Part shown: positions 6,191 to 13,902 of the stretch, piece by piece
Numbering within the stretch: position 1 is the stretch's first letter
How the letters are laid out: each line of letters starts with the position of its first letter
From: Clostridia bacterium
Lineage (GTDB): Bacteria > Bacillota > Clostridia > TANB77 > CAG-508
Length of the DNA: 64,000 bases
Direction of reading: 5' to 3'
Assembly: GCA_900759015.1 (NCBI GenBank)
Contig: CAAEUE010000019.1
Span: forward strand, 1 to 64,000
Notes under the pieces: generated by a model
The model's input: the letters and a program-made list of their open reading frames with translations, nothing else
The model's database searches: none
Told to the model about the DNA's origin: nothing
Translations under genes and position numbers: made by a program

Positions 6191-8236
6191 ATGGAAGAAA
6201 CAAAATTACTGCTAGATGTAAACGAAAAACCAACAATAGGGAAATGGATTATTTTAGCAATACAGCATGTTTTTGCAATGTTTGGTGCAACAATATTAGT
6301 ACCAATATTAGTAAATAGTTCAGCAGGGACAGAGGTATTAACAATACCAGTAGCATTAGCTACATCAGGTATAGGAACTTTAATTTATATACTGTGTACC
6401 AAAGGAAGATCGCCAGTATATTTAGGAAGTTCATTTGCATTTATTGCACCACTTGCGGCAGCATATTTAAAAGGAGGAATCTCTGGTGCAATGACAGGAA
6501 TTATGGTAGTAGGTCTTATTTATGTAATATTTGCTACATTAATTCACTTCATAGGAAAAGATTGGATACATAAATTACTACCACATGTAGTTATAGGACC
6601 AATGATAATGATAATCGGATTAGGTTTAGCTCCTAATGCAATATCTCAAATTGGTTTAGGAACAGATACACAAATAGAATGGAAAGGTGTAATAGTAGCA
6701 CTAATAACATTTTTAACAACAGCTATTGTTATGGTTAGAGGAAAAGGATTCTTGAAGATAGTTCCTTTCTTAATAGGTATAGTAGTAGGCTATATAGCAT
6801 CTATCTGTTTAGGATTAGTAGATTTTACACCAGTAGCAGAAGCAGCATTCTTTAGTATGCCAAACTTTATATTACCATTTGTAAATTATACACCAAATTT
6901 TTCTGCTTTACTTACGATAGCACCAATAGCGCTAGTTACAATGGCAGAACATATTGGAGATCATACAGCATTAAGTTCAATAATAGGGAAAGATTTGCTT
7001 AAAAATCCAGGATTGGATAGAACATTACTTGGAGATGGTATAGCAACATTTGTAGCAGGAATGCTTGGAGGACCTGCAAATACAACATATGGTGAAAATA
7101 CTTCAGTAGTTGGAATGACAAAAGTTGCATCTGTTTGGGTAATAGGACTAGCAGCAATAATTGCTATATGTTTAGCTTTCTTAGGTAAATTTACAGCAAT
7201 CATTTCAACAATACCAAATCCTGTATTAGGAGGAGTTTCTTTACTACTTTATGGATTTATATCTGTAAATGGTTTAAAAGTTTTAATAGAAAATCATATA
7301 GATTTTGGAAAACCAAAGAATATAGTTGTAGCATCAACAATGCTTGTTTTAGGATTAGGCGGAGCTGCAATATCAATTGTGTCTGGTGATTTATCTGTTA
7401 CAATTTCTGGAATGAGTTTAGCTGCAATAGTAGGAATTTTATTAAATTTATTATTACCAGATGAAAAAGAAAATAGTACAGAAGAAAAACAAACCGCTGA
7501 AAACAAAGAAGTTGCAGAAGCAAGTAATGAAGTAAAAAACGAAGAGAAAAAAGAAGACTCAAAAGTAATTGCAGAAAATATATCAGAAAAAAAGATAGAG
7601 GGAAAGAAAATGAATATAAATGTATTAGACAATCCAATAATAGAACACAAATTATCAATTATAAGAAATAAAAATACAGGAACAAAAGAATTTAGAGAAA
7701 TAATAACAGAAATTGCAATTTTCTTATGTTATGAAGCAATGAAAGATGCAAAATTAGAAGAGGTAGAAATAGAAACACCTTTATGCAAAACAAAAGCTAA
7801 AGTTTTAAAAGAAGATAATTATGCATTTGTGCCAATATTAAGAGCAGGAACGGGAATGTTAGATGGTTTATTACAAGTAATACCAAATGCCAAAATAGGT
7901 CACATTGGACTATATAGAAATGAGGAAACTTTAGAGCCAGTAAAATATTATTATAAAATGCCAAAAGATATTAGCAACAGAGAAGTACTAATTTTAGATC
8001 CAATGTTAGCAACAGGAGGCTCTGCAGCAGATACAATAAAATGTCTAAAAGAAGATGGTGTAAAGAAGATCAAATTCTTATCAATTATATCTGCTCCGGA
8101 AGGAATAAAAAGACTAAATGAAGAATATCCTGATGTAGAATTATATACTGCAGCAATAGATGAAAAACTAAATGAACATGGATATATATTACCAGGATTA
8201 GGAGACGCAGGGGATAGAATATTTGGAACAAAATAA
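6191..8236 (+). CDS. Fusion of uracil permease (UraA, NCS2) and uracil phosphoribosyltransferase (Upp)
   Basis: Residues 1 to about 425 are a complete NCS2 uracil:H+ symporter. It has many membrane segments, QHVFAMFGATILVPILV at the start, and the substrate-site region ALVTMAEHIGDHTALSS. Residues 426-473 are a Glu/Lys-rich linker. Residues 474-681 are a full Upp, which converts uracil and PRPP to UMP. It shows the PRPP loop LILDPMLATGGSAAD and the uracil-binding end YILPGLGDAGDRIFGTK. Both activities are normally separate proteins from adjacent genes. The fusion would hand imported uracil directly to salvage at the membrane. An internal ribosome site at 7598-7602 may also yield free Upp. Domains are certain, coupling is inference. 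Confidence 0.9.
   Translation: MEETKLLLDVNEKPTIGKWIILAIQHVFAMFGATILVPILVNSSAGTEVLTIPVALATSGIGTLIYILCTKGRSPVYLGSSFAFIAPLAAAYLKGGISGAMTGIMVVGLIYVIFATLIHFIGKDWIHKLLPHVVIGPMIMIIGLGLAPNAISQIGLGTDTQIEWKGVIVALITFLTTAIVMVRGKGFLKIVPFLIGIVVGYIASICLGLVDFTPVAEAAFFSMPNFILPFVNYTPNFSALLTIAPIALVTMAEHIGDHTALSSIIGKDLLKNPGLDRTLLGDGIATFVAGMLGGPANTTYGENTSVVGMTKVASVWVIGLAAIIAICLAFLGKFTAIISTIPNPVLGGVSLLLYGFISVNGLKVLIENHIDFGKPKNIVVASTMLVLGLGGAAISIVSGDLSVTISGMSLAAIVGILLNLLLPDEKENSTEEKQTAENKEVAEASNEVKNEEKKEDSKVIAENISEKKIEGKKMNINVLDNPIIEHKLSIIRNKNTGTKEFREIITEIAIFLCYEAMKDAKLEEVEIETPLCKTKAKVLKEDNYAFVPILRAGTGMLDGLLQVIPNAKIGHIGLYRNEETLEPVKYYYKMPKDISNREVLILDPMLATGGSAADTIKCLKEDGVKKIKFLSIISAPEGIKRLNEEYPDVELYTAAIDEKLNEHGYILPGLGDAGDRIFGTK
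7597..7612 (+). promoter_or_regulatory. Internal ribosome binding site and start for a free Upp
   Basis: AGAGGGA lies 7 bases before an in-frame ATG at 7610. The next residues, MNINVLDNPIIEHKL, are where stand-alone Upp proteins normally begin. Translation from here would give a 208-residue enzyme of normal size. It suggests that two separate genes merged by loss of a stop codon and that both products may still be made. Confidence 0.5.
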
Positions 8237-8252
8237 ATTGGGATTAATGTAA

Positions 8253-8293
8253 AGGGATTTGGAAACGCTTCTTAGGGGATTTGGGGACGTTCC
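8253..8293 (+). repeat. Dispersed GGGATTT/GGGACGTTCC repeat, two left copies (site A)
   Basis: Two direct copies lie here: GGGATTTGGAAACGCTTC at 8254-8271 and GGGATTTGGGGACGTTCC at 8276-8293. The second is the perfect inverted partner of bases 8379-8395, across the terminator. The same family recurs near 10949, 40806, 54421 and 55850. Confidence 0.7.
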
Positions 8294-8314
8294 TAGAATC
8301 CCTATATATAAAAC

Positions 8315-8352
8315 AGTAGTTCGTCATATCTATGATGAGCTACTATTTTTTT
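8315..8352 (+). terminator. Terminator of the uracil permease-Upp gene
   Basis: AGTAGTTCGTCAT (8315-8327) pairs with ATGATGAGCTACT (8332-8344), 13 pairs including two G-U, with an ATCT loop. A run of seven T follows. It lies in the loop between the inverted repeat copies of site A. Confidence 0.85.
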
Positions 8353-8377
8353 AAAATTATTAGAAAAGGGAAAAAAA

Positions 8378-8443
8378 GAACGTCCCCAAATCCCTATTCC
8401 CAAACATTCCCAAATCCCTATTCCAAAACGTCTCTAAATCTCT
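8378..8443 (-). repeat. Dispersed GGGATTT/GGGACGTTCC repeat, three right copies (site A)
   Basis: On the minus strand there are three tandem degenerate copies. The first, at 8379-8395, is GAACGTCCCCAAATCCC on the plus strand. Weaker copies follow at about 8404-8418 and 8426-8443. An apparent ORF runs through these copies (residues like NPYSQTFPNPYSKT), but it is a by-product of the repeat. Confidence 0.65.
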
Positions 8444-8445
8444 AC

Positions 8446-8474
8446 TTGAAAAAAAGGTATACCTATGATAAGAT
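8446..8474 (+). promoter_or_regulatory. Promoter of prfB
   Basis: TTGAAA (8446-8451), a 17-base spacer and TAAGAT (8469-8474) lie about 30 bases before the prfB start. The match was found by eye. Confidence 0.5.
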
Positions 8475-8505
8475 TGTGCCACAAAGAAAAGATTGGAGTG
8501 GAGAT

Positions 8506-9604
8506 ATGATAGAGCTAGAAGAAAATCAAAAAGAGCTTCAAACATTATCTGATAAACTTAAAGAAATCGGTGAATCTCTTTGAAGTAGATAAATTAAAAT
8601 CTAGATTAGCAGAATTAGAAAAAGAAACTTTAAAACAAGAATTTTGGAGTAGTAATAATAGTAAGATTTTGCAAGAAATTAAAATTCTAAAAGATAAGAT
8701 TAATTCATATACTAAAATAGATATGAATTTAAAAAATTTAAGCGAGATGAATAATTTATTAACATTAGAAGAGGAGCAAGAACTTATAAAAGAATTATTA
8801 GAAGATACCAAAAATATAAAAAAAGATATTGAAGAACTAGAAATTAAAACATTATTGTCAGGCAAATATGATGTTAATAATGCGATAGTATCTATGCATC
8901 CAGGAGCAGGTGGTACAGAATCACAAGACTGGGTAGAAATGTTATATAGAATGTATACTAGATGGGCAGAAAAACATAATTTTGTAGTTAAAGAGCTTGA
9001 TTATCTAGAAGGTGATGAAGCTGGTATAAAAAGTGTTACATTTTTAGTACAAGGTGAATATGCATATGGTTATTTAAAAGGCGAAATGGGTGTACATAGA
9101 CTAATCAGAATTTCACCATTTGATAGTGGTGGAAGAAGACATACATCATTTGCTTCTGTGGAAGTATTACCAGAAATTGAAGATGATATAGAAGTAGAAA
9201 TAAATCCAGATGATTTAAGAATAGATACTTACAGAGCATCAGGAGCAGGAGGACAGCATATAAATAAAACTTCTTCTGCTGTAAGAATAACACATATACC
9301 TACAAATACAGTTGTAGCGTGTCAATCAGAACGTTCTCAAATACAAAATAGGGAAACTGCAATGAAGATGTTAAAATCTAAATTATTTGACTTAAAAGAA
9401 AAAGAAAGACAGAAAAATATAGCAGATTTAAAAGGAGAACAAAAAGATATTGCATGGGGAAGCCAAATTAGATCATATATATTTTGCCCATATACACTAG
9501 TAAAAGATCACAGAACAAATTATGAAGTAGGAAATGTACAAGCTGTTATGGATGGACAAATTGATGATTTTATAGAAGAATATTTAAAAAAATTCAATAG
9601 ATAA
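8506..9604 (+). CDS. prfB: Peptide chain release factor 2, with programmed +1 frameshift
   Basis: The gene is read as 8506-8580 joined to 8582-9604, giving 365 residues. The start ATG follows GGAGTGGAG. After 25 codons the frame meets CTT TGA (8578-8583), with the in-frame TGA as codon 26, as in E. coli prfB. A +1 shift on CTT continues into EVDKLKSRLAEL. The second frame shows the PCRF domain (GAGGTESQDW), the RF2-specific SPF stop-codon motif (RISPFDSGGRRH) and the GGQ catalytic loop (ASGAGGQHINKTSS). RF2 levels thus regulate their own synthesis at the UGA. The usual SD-like stimulator is weak here (GGTGAATCT before CTT). Identity is certain. Confidence 0.97.
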
Positions 9605-9643
9605 ATACAATATAAAACATTTTATGATATAATTTGATAAGCT

Positions 9644-9737
9644 TATGAAATAAATATTTGTAACCGTTCAAAAAGTTACGAAAAAGTATTTATTTTCATA
9701 TATTATATAGAAGTGATATTTAATTAAATTCGCTTCT
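9644..9737 (+). promoter_or_regulatory. Two stem-loops in the 5' leader of aspartokinase
   Basis: TATGAAATAAATA (9644-9656) can pair with TATTTATTTTCATA (9687-9700), with TGTAAC/GTTACG pairing inside. AGAAGTGA (9709-9716) pairs with TCGCTTCT (9730-9737). No T-run follows. The sequence does not fit a lysine riboswitch or T-box, so function is open. Confidence 0.3.
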
Positions 9738-9764
9738 TACATTATAAAAAAGAGGTTGTCAGAT

Positions 9765-10943
9765 ATGGACACAATAGTATTAAAATTTGGAGGGAGTTCA
9801 GTTTCAGACAATATTAAATTAAATATTGTAGCTGATAAAATTAAAGAATTTTACAAGGAAAACAATGTAGTAGTTGTAGTATCTGCTCAAGGAAAAACTA
9901 CAGATAATCTATTAAGAGAAGCGCATGAATTAAGTAATGTTCCAAATGAAAGAGAATTAGATACATTGCTAAGTAGTGGCGAACAAATATCAATGTCTAA
10001 ATTAAGCATTTTACTTAATAGATTAGGATATCCAGCAATATCACTTACAGGATGGCAAGCTGGAATATTTACAAGCGAAACAAATCAGTCAGCAGTTGTA
10101 GAAAGTATAGATACAACAAGGATAGAAAAAGAATTAGCAGAAAGAAAGATTGTTATTATAGCAGGATTCCAAGGTATAAATGAAAAAGGTGATATAACAA
10201 CTTTTGGCAGAGGTGGTTCAGATACCACAGCAGTTGCAGTAGCTGCAGCATTAAAAGCAGATAAATGCTATATATTTTCTGATGTTGATGGGGTATATTC
10301 TACAGACCCAAATAAAATACAAGATGCAAAGAAGATATCAGAGCTTTCATATGAAGAAATGCAGGACATTTCAAATGAAGGAGCAAAAGTTTTGCATAAT
10401 AGATGTGTAGAAATTGGAAAAAGATTTAATATTCCAATAATTACAAAGTCAACATTTAATAATAGACCAGGAAGTGTAATAAATGACAAGATAGAAGATA
10501 CAAAAGTAAAGAGTATCGTAAAAAATGATAACATAATTTTAGTAACTGCAAAACAAGAAGTATATACACCTAGAATGATTAATCGTATATATAGAAAATT
10601 ATTAGATAACAACATATTTATTAATAACATAATAAATAAAAGTACATCAAGTTTAGAAATTCAATTTACTATTAAATCAGCAGAATTTAATAAATTTGAA
10701 AATGTAATAACAAGTGAATATCCTAAATTAGATTGTTCTTATAAAAATATAAGCAAAATATCAATTATAGGTTATGGAATAATGAATGATTCAGATGTTA
10801 TAACAAAAACAATGCAAATATTAGATACAAATGCATTAGAAGTCTTAAATATTCAAACAAATGAATCAAAAATAAGAATAATATTTAAAGATAAATTAGG
10901 TGATAATATATTAGAGCAATTACACAATGAACTAATTGTTTAA
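9765..10943 (+). CDS. lysC: Aspartate kinase
   Basis: This enzyme phosphorylates aspartate as the first step to lysine, threonine, methionine and diaminopimelate for peptidoglycan. The 392-residue product begins MDTIVLKFGGSSVSDN. The ATG at 9765 is preferred over a TTG at 9756 because only it is correctly spaced (9 bases) from the GAGG site. The kinase domain has FGRGGSDTTAVAVAAAL and the DVDGVYSTDP loop. Two ACT regulatory domains occupy the last 140 residues, so feedback control by an end-product amino acid is likely. It is monofunctional, with no homoserine dehydrogenase part. Which isozyme class it is cannot be decided, so the symbol is generic. Confidence 0.93.
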   Translation: MDTIVLKFGGSSVSDNIKLNIVADKIKEFYKENNVVVVVSAQGKTTDNLLREAHELSNVPNERELDTLLSSGEQISMSKLSILLNRLGYPAISLTGWQAGIFTSETNQSAVVESIDTTRIEKELAERKIVIIAGFQGINEKGDITTFGRGGSDTTAVAVAAALKADKCYIFSDVDGVYSTDPNKIQDAKKISELSYEEMQDISNEGAKVLHNRCVEIGKRFNIPIITKSTFNNRPGSVINDKIEDTKVKSIVKNDNIILVTAKQEVYTPRMINRIYRKLLDNNIFINNIINKSTSSLEIQFTIKSAEFNKFENVITSEYPKLDCSYKNISKISIIGYGIMNDSDVITKTMQILDTNALEVLNIQTNESKIRIIFKDKLGDNILEQLHNELIV

Positions 10944-10948
10944 ATTAA

Positions 10949-10983
10949 AACCGGGATTTTAGGAACGTCCCCAAATCCCGGTT
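10949..10983. repeat. Dispersed palindromic repeat, site B
   Basis: AACCGGGATTT (10949-10959) and AAATCCCGGTT (10973-10983) form a perfect 11-base inverted repeat around a loop containing GGAACGTCCCC. It lies between aspartokinase and pepC and has no T-run, so it is not a standard terminator. It is the cleanest single unit of the repeat family. Confidence 0.75.
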
Positions 10984-11001
10984 AAATAAAGGAGGATACA
11001 T

Positions 11002-12342
11002 ATGAAAAATATTTCGAAAGACAAATTAAAAAAATACGAAAGAAGTTTTAATCAAAATGAGAACAAAGTAATCACAAATGCAGTTACCAAAAATGGATTT
11101 TTTAAATCTTGCGAAAATTATGAAGAAATTAGAAATGCAAGATATGAATTTTCTGTAAATCTAAAACAAGGAGAAATAACAAACCAAAAACAAAGTGGAA
11201 GATGTTGGATTTTTGCTTCTACAAATTTTCTTAGATATTTCTTAATAAAAAAATTAAATATAAATACAATAGAGTTATCACAAAACTATATTGCATTTTA
11301 TGATAAATTAGAAAAATGTAACTATTTCTTAAATAATATAATAGACACAATAGATAGACCAACAACAGATAGACATGTAACATTTTTCTTAGATGCACCT
11401 ATTAATGATGGTGGACAATGGGATATGTTCTTAAATATAATAAAAAAATATGGAATTGTACCAAAAAGTGCTATGCCAGAAACTTATAGTTCTTCAAATA
11501 CTTCAGAAATAAATAAAATTTTAAAACGTATACTAAGAATGTATGCTTATGAATTAAGAACAAGTTATAAAAAGAAAAAGAATTTGGAAGATTTAGAAAA
11601 TCAAAAGCTAGATATGATAGAAAATATCTATGCAATTTTATGTACTGCATTTGGTAGACCACCAGAAAAATTTGATTTTGAATACACAAATAAAAATAAT
11701 GAATTCCACAGAGACTCTAATATAACACCAACAGAATTTTATGATAAGTATATAAAAGATTTAAATTTAGATGATTACATAAGTATAATAAATGCACCTA
11801 ATGAAGATAGACCATTTTATAAGAAGTATACAGTAAATTATATTGGTAATGTTGCAGATGGTAATAGAATTACATATTTAAACTTACCAATAGAAAGACT
11901 AAAAGAAATGGCAATTGCTCAACTTTCAGAAGGAGTTCCTGTATTTTTTGGAAGTGATGTTGGACAAGAATCCTCAAGAGAGTTAGGAATATTATCTCGT
12001 AATTTGTATAATATTAAAGATATAATAAATATTAAAGATACAATGGATAAAGCTACCAAACTAGAATATAGGGAAAGCTCAATGACACATGCTATGATGT
12101 TTTTAGGAGTTAATTTAGATGAAAATTGGAAAGGTAACCGTTGGAAAGTAGAAAATTCATGGGGAGATACTACTGGTAATAAAGGTATTTATCTTTTAAC
12201 AGATGACTGGTTTAATTCATATGTATATCAAGTTGTAATTAATAAAAAACATTTAAAACCAGAAGAATTAGAAGCGTATAATGAAAATAAATATTATATG
12301 GAATTAGAACCATGGGATCCAATGGGAACATTAGCAGATTAG
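11002..12342 (+). CDS. pepC: Aminopeptidase C (bleomycin hydrolase family, C1B)
   Basis: This cytoplasmic cysteine aminopeptidase has 446 residues, the normal length. The papain-type catalytic residues are all present: Cys in QSGRCWIFAS near residue 70, His in SMTHAMMF near 368, and Asn in VENSWGD. The C-terminal arm ends in DPMGTLAD, like other PepC proteins, which trim peptides through their C-terminus inside a hexameric barrel. It starts behind AAGGAGG. The thioredoxin reductase gene begins 10 bases after its stop, so the two are probably cotranscribed. Confidence 0.95.
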   Translation: MKNISKDKLKKYERSFNQNENKVITNAVTKNGFFKSCENYEEIRNARYEFSVNLKQGEITNQKQSGRCWIFASTNFLRYFLIKKLNINTIELSQNYIAFYDKLEKCNYFLNNIIDTIDRPTTDRHVTFFLDAPINDGGQWDMFLNIIKKYGIVPKSAMPETYSSSNTSEINKILKRILRMYAYELRTSYKKKKNLEDLENQKLDMIENIYAILCTAFGRPPEKFDFEYTNKNNEFHRDSNITPTEFYDKYIKDLNLDDYISIINAPNEDRPFYKKYTVNYIGNVADGNRITYLNLPIERLKEMAIAQLSEGVPVFFGSDVGQESSRELGILSRNLYNIKDIINIKDTMDKATKLEYRESSMTHAMMFLGVNLDENWKGNRWKVENSWGDTTGNKGIYLLTDDWFNSYVYQVVINKKHLKPEELEAYNENKYYMELEPWDPMGTLAD

Positions 12343-12352
12343 GAGAATATTT

Positions 12353-13216
12353 ATGTATGATTGTATAATAATTGGTAAAGGACCAGCAGGTATTTCTACA
12401 GCAATTTATATAAGTAGATCTAACTTAAAATGTTTAGTAATAGGAAAAGAACAAACAGCATTAAAAAAAGCTAAAACTATCGAAAATTACTATGGTTTTG
12501 AAAAGCCAATATCAGGAGAAGAATTATTTAGAAGAGGAATAAAGCAAGCAGAAGAGCAGAATATCGAAATAAAAAATGATGAAGTTTTAGAAATAGAATA
12601 TGGAAATGGAGCATATATTGTAAAAACAGTAAATAGTGAATATGAAACAAAGACAATTGTTCTTGCTACAGGCAAAAGTAGAAAAAGTTCTAATATAATA
12701 GGAGAGAAAGAGTTTGAAGGAAAAGGTATAAGCTATTGTGCAATATGTGATGGTTTTTTCTTTAAAAATAAAAATGTTGCAGTAATAGGTAGTGGTGAAT
12801 ATGCACTTCATGAAGCTGAGGTTTTGAAAAATATTACAGATAATATAAGTATATTTACTAATGGTAGTAAACTTCCAGAAAACAGGTCAATAGAGATAAA
12901 AAATGTTATAGAAGGTAAAATAGATTCTATAAGAGGAGATAAAAAAGTAGAAAGCATTATGTTAGAGGATAAAAGAAGTATACCTGTTGATGGAATATTT
13001 ATTGCACAAGGAATAGCATCAAGTAGTGATTTTGCAAAAAAACTCGGTATTATAGTAAAGAACAATGATATTGTAGTAAATGAAAATATGGAGACTAATG
13101 TACCAGGAATTTATGCAGCAGGAGATTGTACAGGAGGCTTACTTCAAATATGCAAAGCAATATATGAAGGTGCCAAATGCGGTTTAAGTATTGCTAAAAA
13201 ATTAAAAAATATATAA
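12353..13216 (+). CDS. trxB: Thioredoxin reductase, probably of the NADPH-independent clostridial type
   Basis: This 287-residue flavoprotein carries the FAD-binding start (GKGPAGISTAIY), the redox-active CAIC pair in YCAICDGFFF, and the C-terminal FAD motif GIYAAGDCTGG. It is shorter than NADPH-dependent TrxB (about 310). In the pyridine-nucleotide domain the loop reads GSGEYALHEA, and the HRRxxxR motif that binds NADPH phosphate is replaced by FTNGSKLPENRS. Loss of these motifs is the mark of ferredoxin-dependent flavin thioredoxin reductases known in clostridia. The thioredoxin gene follows 13 bases downstream. Flavoprotein disulfide reductase identity is firm, the electron donor is inferred. 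Confidence 0.88.
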   Translation: MYDCIIIGKGPAGISTAIYISRSNLKCLVIGKEQTALKKAKTIENYYGFEKPISGEELFRRGIKQAEEQNIEIKNDEVLEIEYGNGAYIVKTVNSEYETKTIVLATGKSRKSSNIIGEKEFEGKGISYCAICDGFFFKNKNVAVIGSGEYALHEAEVLKNITDNISIFTNGSKLPENRSIEIKNVIEGKIDSIRGDKKVESIMLEDKRSIPVDGIFIAQGIASSSDFAKKLGIIVKNNDIVVNENMETNVPGIYAAGDCTGGLLQICKAIYEGAKCGLSIAKKLKNI

Positions 13217-13229
13217 GGAGGTTTTTATA

Positions 13230-13541
13230 ATGAGTAAAGTAATTGAAATATCAGAAGAAAATTTTGAGGCTGAAGTTTTAAAATCAGAATTACCAGTATT
13301 AGTTGATTTTTGGGCTCCATGGTGTGGACCATGTAGAATGATGGGACCAATAATTGATGAAATATCAGAAGAAAACTTAGAATTAAAAGTTTGTAAAGTT
13401 AATGTCGATGATGCATCAGAGTTAGCTAGAAAATATGATGTAGAAAGTATACCAACATTAATTTATTTTAAAAATGGTGTAGTGAGGGCTACAATGATTG
13501 GATTGAGAACAAAACAAGATATAATGAATGAAATATCATAA
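13230..13541 (+). CDS. trxA: Thioredoxin
   Basis: This 103-residue thioredoxin has the classical active site FWAPWCGPCRMMGP near residue 30 and the cis-proline region VESIPTLIYFKNG. It starts behind AAGGAGG, 13 bases after the reductase gene, so the two form a working pair. A strong terminator follows at 13555-13591. Confidence 0.96.
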   Translation: MSKVIEISEENFEAEVLKSELPVLVDFWAPWCGPCRMMGPIIDEISEENLELKVCKVNVDDASELARKYDVESIPTLIYFKNGVVRATMIGLRTKQDIMNEIS

Positions 13542-13554
13542 CTTTTAGAAAAAT

Positions 13555-13591
13555 AAAGCTACTAGATTAATGTTAAACTAGTAGCTTTTTT
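13555..13591. terminator. Bidirectional terminator between trxA and the 13606 gene
   Basis: AAAGCTACTAG (13555-13565) pairs with CTAGTAGCTTT (13578-13588), followed by T on the plus strand. AAATAAAG on the left provides a weaker U-run for the convergent minus-strand gene. Confidence 0.85.
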
Positions 13592-13605
13592 ATGTATAAG
13601 GGCAG

Positions 13606-13902
13606 TTACTTATATGAAGAATAAATATCTAATAGAGTATTCAATTCAAGTGTTGGAGGATATTCTTCTTCAGCATATCTACACAATAAAGTGATATACA
13701 ATTTTTCTTTATCATTTAAATATCTATAACAATTTGTTTTTAAATCTGACAAGTTACAATATTTATATTCTGGTTTAAATATTTTTACTCTTGCAATTAA
13801 TTTTTGTTTTATTTCGCCTTGAAGTGTGTTTATACAATAGATATAATTTTTATTTTTAAAATTTTCTTTTAATAATTTATTATCTATCAAATCGTTCATC
13901 AT
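13606..13902 (-). CDS. Hypothetical protein
   Basis: I do not recognise this 98-residue protein. It is soluble, lysine- and tyrosine-rich, with cysteines scattered through it. Its start overlaps the end of the 604-residue upstream gene by 23 bases, and the nearest ribosome site is AAGGAG immediately before ATGATG. The exact start is uncertain: an in-frame TTG further on has better spacing. The two genes are probably translationally coupled and work together. Confidence 0.55.
   Translation of the reverse strand: MMNDLIDNKLLKENFKNKNYIYCINTLQGEIKQKLIARVKIFKPEYKYCNLSDLKTNCYRYLNDKEKLYITLLCRYAEEEYPPTLELNTLLDIYSSYK

Noticed and set aside
8332..8505. An open frame extending prfB upstream with residues such as NPYSQTFPNPYSKT
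   Set aside because: It is produced by tandem copies of the dispersed repeat, lies upstream of the prfB promoter, and the first good ribosome site belongs to ATG 8506.
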